Source: Sedimenticola sp.
GTDB taxonomy: Bacteria > Pseudomonadota > Gammaproteobacteria > Chromatiales > Chromatiaceae
Assembly: GCA_002869585.1 (NCBI GenBank)
Contig: PKUO01000002.1
Location: 128,556 to 192,555, forward strand
Direction of reading: 5' to 3'
Length of the DNA: 64,000 bases
The notes beneath the pieces are model-generated. The model searched no databases, was not told the origin of the DNA, and was given only the letters and a program-made list of their open reading frames with translations. Shown in pieces: positions 61,369 to 64,000 of this stretch (position 1 is the first letter of the stretch; the number at the start of each line of letters is the position of its first letter). The position numbers were made by a program, and so were the translations under genes.

Positions 61369-61402
61369 AAAAAAAGCCGCAACGGAGGAGGTGTTGCGGC
61401 TT
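61369..61402 (-). terminator. terminator downstream of the DUF6316 gene
   Basis: On the minus strand AAGCCGCAAC/GTTGCGGCTT form a 10-bp stem with loop of nine, followed by a seven-base T-run (the A-run at 61369-61375). It serves leftward transcription; for the Crp/Fnr gene the tail is missing. Confidence 0.7.
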
Positions 61403-61527
61403 ATGTGATTGGAATTCATGTGCAGTTTATGAGCGGGGACGTGTATAGAAAGGAGAGAAAACTGCTACTACCAATCCAAATTGCATTCTTCCGTTCACTC
61501 GATTGATATGACCTCCCTACTGGCTGG

Positions 61528-61764
61528 TTATGAAAGCGTTTCGTTTTGTTTACTGTCGATAGCGGCTGACCGTTGTGCAATCAACTGCTGCAAATAGGTG
61601 TCGGCCTCTTCCTGTGTTTCAAAGGGGCCTGCTGTTCCGTTGCGAACCTCAACATACCAACCCTGATTCATGACGTGAAAAAAGCGGTCATGGCGCAAAT
61701 AAATACTGGACCCTAAAGCAGGTGTCCGCAATGCGCTTGGCTGAGTGTGGTTGCTGATGGGCAT
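61528..61764 (-). CDS. DUF6316-type small protein
   Basis: A 78-aa cytoplasmic protein of unknown function. RHDRFFHVMNQGWYVEVRNG near residue 24 and GPFETQEEADTYLQQLI near 46 fit the DUF6316 pattern, a short aromatic-rich beta hairpin followed by an amphipathic helix. It lies between the Crp/Fnr gene and the cytochrome gene, and has a terminator downstream. Confidence 0.7.
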   Translation of the reverse strand: MPISNHTQPSALRTPALGSSIYLRHDRFFHVMNQGWYVEVRNGTAGPFETQEEADTYLQQLIAQRSAAIDSKQNETLS

Positions 61765-61962
61765 CTCTCTATCTCTTTAGATTTCCTTAGGCTGACTTTA
61801 ATGATAGAGGTAAGATGTTTCCAATGTATTTGTTCCACATATCATTTTGTTTCAGTTTGTATCATTGGCGAGATTGAGCCTGCAGAAGTGGCATGCGGAG
61901 ATCGCTATTCAGGCTTTTGAGGACTGCTCCGAACGAAAAGGGTCATGTGCAAGGAGGGGATG

Positions 61963-61991
61963 AAAAAACCGGCCCTCTAGCGAGGGCCGGT
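61963..61991 (-). terminator. terminator of the multihaem cytochrome gene
   Basis: ACCGGCCCTC, loop TAGC, GAGGGCCGGT on the plus strand; on the minus strand the stem is followed by a T-run. It is about 30 nt past the stop codon. Confidence 0.88.
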
Positions 61992-62020
61992 CCAGGTTGC
62001 GTAGGATTATGGGTGGGGAA

Positions 62021-64000
62021 TTAGTTTTTACCGCCTTTCCCCTTCTCGTTTCCTTTTGGTGCATTGCTGTTTCTCTTGCCTTTCCAGATGATCTCGTCCT
62101 CTGTGTAACCCAGAACGGCATAGTTTGGAGCATATTTTACGATAGGTTCAAGGACTGGCATCCAGGAGCCCCCATTACTGGATAGCTGGTCGCTGCTGAG
62201 CCCGACCTCTGTGAGAACCTCTTCTGTTTGTGCGGGTACATATCCTGTCACCCTCGGGTCCTTGGGGCTGAACCAGTTGATGATAATCTCCTTGCTGCTG
62301 GTTTTTACCAGGTCTGCATTGCCTTCGATGTCGATTATCTGTGGCAACGCAACGACCTCTTCGTTTTCGGTCAGCAATCCAAGATCGACCAGTTGATGCA
62401 TGTTGTAATAGCGCCATTGGTATTTAGGGAATTCCAACACACCCATATCACCCATTTCCAGAGGCACTTTTTCAGTAACTGGGATAGGCTGGGTCATAAC
62501 CCCATTACTGCCATGACAGCTGATGCATCCATTGTTGCCGGCCCCGAGCGCCTCCTCTTTAGGACGAACGCCATGCCCACCCAGGGTGACACCATTGGAG
62601 AAGGCCGGGTAGTTTTCGACGGCAGCAAGGTATGCGGGTACAGCTTCCGGTGGTAGTTGTGCCGCCTGCATCTGCATGAACATCTTCATCAGGCTGCCGT
62701 CAGGCAGTTTCATGGTGACCAGATCGGAAGGCTGTCCAAAGAATGGGTACCACTGATAGTCGGCCGGCAGTCCCATCGGGCCATTGAATCCCATGAACTT
62801 CATCAGGCCGATATTGGACGCTTCAAGCAGATCAAAGTGGAAAGGCTTGCCTGTATCCAGAATGCCGTTGGCATCGGCGTCCAGTTCGACCAGATTGCTG
62901 CTGATCATGTAGTGCTCATAGCCATAGCTCGCCTTGTCGAAGTTGATCATGTTAGGGAAGATCTGCATCATCGCCATCGCCTGTCTGTCAGGATCGGGCG
63001 ACATGAAGTCCATGAGGGTGATGTTTCGTACCTCTTCAGGCGTCAGGTCGGACATGTCCATGGCGTAGAACACTTCGGCATTTCCCATGCCGGTGTCGCT
63101 GTCCTGGTTTGCATAGAACCGATACATTGAGTGTGCGTTGTAAGGCGCGCCCGCTGCATTGGTTGTGTAGACCTCGTCGAAGAATCTGGCGTCAAACACC
63201 ATGCCGTTCGCCATGGGTTTGAATGGTGTGATCATGGCGCCGGGTGAGCCTCTGACTGACAGTGATTGCGCCAGGAAGGAGACGCCACCGTTATACCAGA
63301 CCAGCGCGGGTAGAGCCTGATAGGCCGTATAGTCGGCTGCGATATCCGCTGCGTCTTCTGCACGCATGTGATCTGCGGTGATCAGCTTGGTATCCTTGCC
63401 TTCAGCATTCCGGCCAAAGGAGATGTGTGCTCCGTCACCGTAGAGCGAGTAGGTGATTCCGCCGCTGTAGGGGATGTGGCAGGTTTCACAGGCGATGCTC
63501 TCCAGATGCCGCTGATCATGGACTGACCCTTTTTTACCTGCGGCCTTCTGTTTACCTTTGTCTGACCCGGTGACGGCCTGCTGTATCTCATCCAGCCTGT
63601 GGCAGGTGGTACACATGATGTTGGTCGGGTCATCCGGATCTGGTACGACGCCGGGAGGCGGCGGTGGATAATCGGCCGCTGCCAGATCACCGCCTACATT
63701 GTGGCCCCTGACAAACTTGTGGTCTGAGGCTGTGTGGCAGACGGTGCAGCGGTTATGGCTACCCGTGAATGGCTCGATATCGGCAGAGGCGTGAACATCG
63801 TAGCCCTCTTCGAACAGTGTTGCCCGTTTATAGCCGGTACGTGCATGTTCATGGCACCGCAGGCAGGTTTCGGTCGTGGTTGGCCCGATCGAGAGCACTG
63901 CTTCCGGGCTGCGATCCTGGGCAATGGTCGGCCAGGGTGTGTCAGGCATGCTGTCGCCATCGGTATCCATCATCATCGGCATATCGAGAACGCCGTCGCC
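62021..64000 (-). CDS. multihaem cytochrome c-like protein, 5' end beyond window
   Basis: At least 659 codons are present, and the frame remains open to the window edge (GDGVLD precedes the first ATG), so the start lies outside. Five CxxCH haem motifs are visible: CLRCH, CTVCH, CTTCH, CETCH and CISCH; the last lies near residue 480. The N-terminal part contains DTDGDSMPD, a calcium-loop-like motif. A middle region of about 250 residues without Cys has a beta-rich character, and the C-terminus is basic (KGKRNSNAPKGNEKG). It is probably periplasmic or extracellular and may transfer electrons from or to an outer-surface partner. No named family is certain. Confidence 0.8.
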   Translation of the reverse strand, partial: GDGVLDMPMMMDTDGDSMPDTPWPTIAQDRSPEAVLSIGPTTTETCLRCHEHARTGYKRATLFEEGYDVHASADIEPFTGSHNRCTVCHTASDHKFVRGHNVGGDLAAADYPPPPPGVVPDPDDPTNIMCTTCHRLDEIQQAVTGSDKGKQKAAGKKGSVHDQRHLESIACETCHIPYSGGITYSLYGDGAHISFGRNAEGKDTKLITADHMRAEDAADIAADYTAYQALPALVWYNGGVSFLAQSLSVRGSPGAMITPFKPMANGMVFDARFFDEVYTTNAAGAPYNAHSMYRFYANQDSDTGMGNAEVFYAMDMSDLTPEEVRNITLMDFMSPDPDRQAMAMMQIFPNMINFDKASYGYEHYMISSNLVELDADANGILDTGKPFHFDLLEASNIGLMKFMGFNGPMGLPADYQWYPFFGQPSDLVTMKLPDGSLMKMFMQMQAAQLPPEAVPAYLAAVENYPAFSNGVTLGGHGVRPKEEALGAGNNGCISCHGSNGVMTQPIPVTEKVPLEMGDMGVLEFPKYQWRYYNMHQLVDLGLLTENEEVVALPQIIDIEGNADLVKTSSKEIIINWFSPKDPRVTGYVPAQTEEVLTEVGLSSDQLSSNGGSWMPVLEPIVKYAPNYAVLGYTEDEIIWKGKRNSNAPKGNEKGKGGKN

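Overview
The window looks like a chromosomal segment of a free-living or symbiotic sulfur-oxidising-type gammaproteobacterium. The evidence is the rpsU-yqeY-dnaG-rpoD macromolecular-synthesis operon, the lpoA-yraN-diaA-dolP block divergent from rsmI, an Rsd anti-sigma factor, a phosphoribulokinase, a CbbR-type LysR regulator and the decayed remains of a form II RuBisCO gene. The lineage is inferred from gene content recalled from known families; no search was run. Almost all of the DNA is coding, with short intergenic gaps.

Region by region. 0-5 kb: a tRNA with anticodon CAU, then rpoD, dnaG, yqeY and rpsU on the minus strand, divergent from tsaD. 5-8.1 kb: plsY, the folate genes folB and folK and a pteridine-reductase-like SDR. 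8.1-25.9 kb: a MidA-type methyltransferase, a Hanks-type kinase, a broken cca, an aminopeptidase lipoprotein, an NDUFA9-like protein, a TauE/SafE exporter, rsd, an 821-aa orphan with a class III cyclase-like domain, slt, an inositol-phosphatase-family gene, a DUF4442 protein, a Sel1 protein, an EF-hand-like membrane protein, aroG and a GST. 26-29.6 kb: a four-gene Mla-type lipid transport operon whose permease carries a STAS domain. 29.6-41 kb: a carbon-fixation neighbourhood with a VOC gene, a cbbM relic, cbbR, dxs, a DUF945 gene, phosphoribulokinase, a SulP transporter and two tandem NhaD antiporters. 41-47.7 kb: DUF3047, a GlcD-like oxidase, dolP, diaA, yraN, lpoA and divergent rsmI. 47.8-55.8 kb: hsp20, sodB, pgl-zwf-gnd, an amidotransferase of the N-acetylglutaminylglutamine type, a CopD-like protein and monothiol glutaredoxin.

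56-61 kb is the least ordinary part. It holds a DUF2202 secreted protein, an OmpR/EnvZ-like two-component pair whose kinase is interrupted by one in-frame TAG, three small secreted proteins (two with glycine-rich tails), and a Crp/Fnr regulator. Two matching 15-base operator-like sites flank this cluster and suggest a small regulon. The window ends inside a multihaem cytochrome c-like gene with at least five CxxCH motifs and calcium-binding-like acidic repeats.

Three genes are visibly broken: cca (in-frame TAG plus an apparent loss of about 11 residues), the EnvZ-like kinase (one TAG), and cbbM (only an N-terminal piece of about 250 nt in three frames). The cbbM relic lies between cbbR and the VOC gene and does not appear as an open reading frame.
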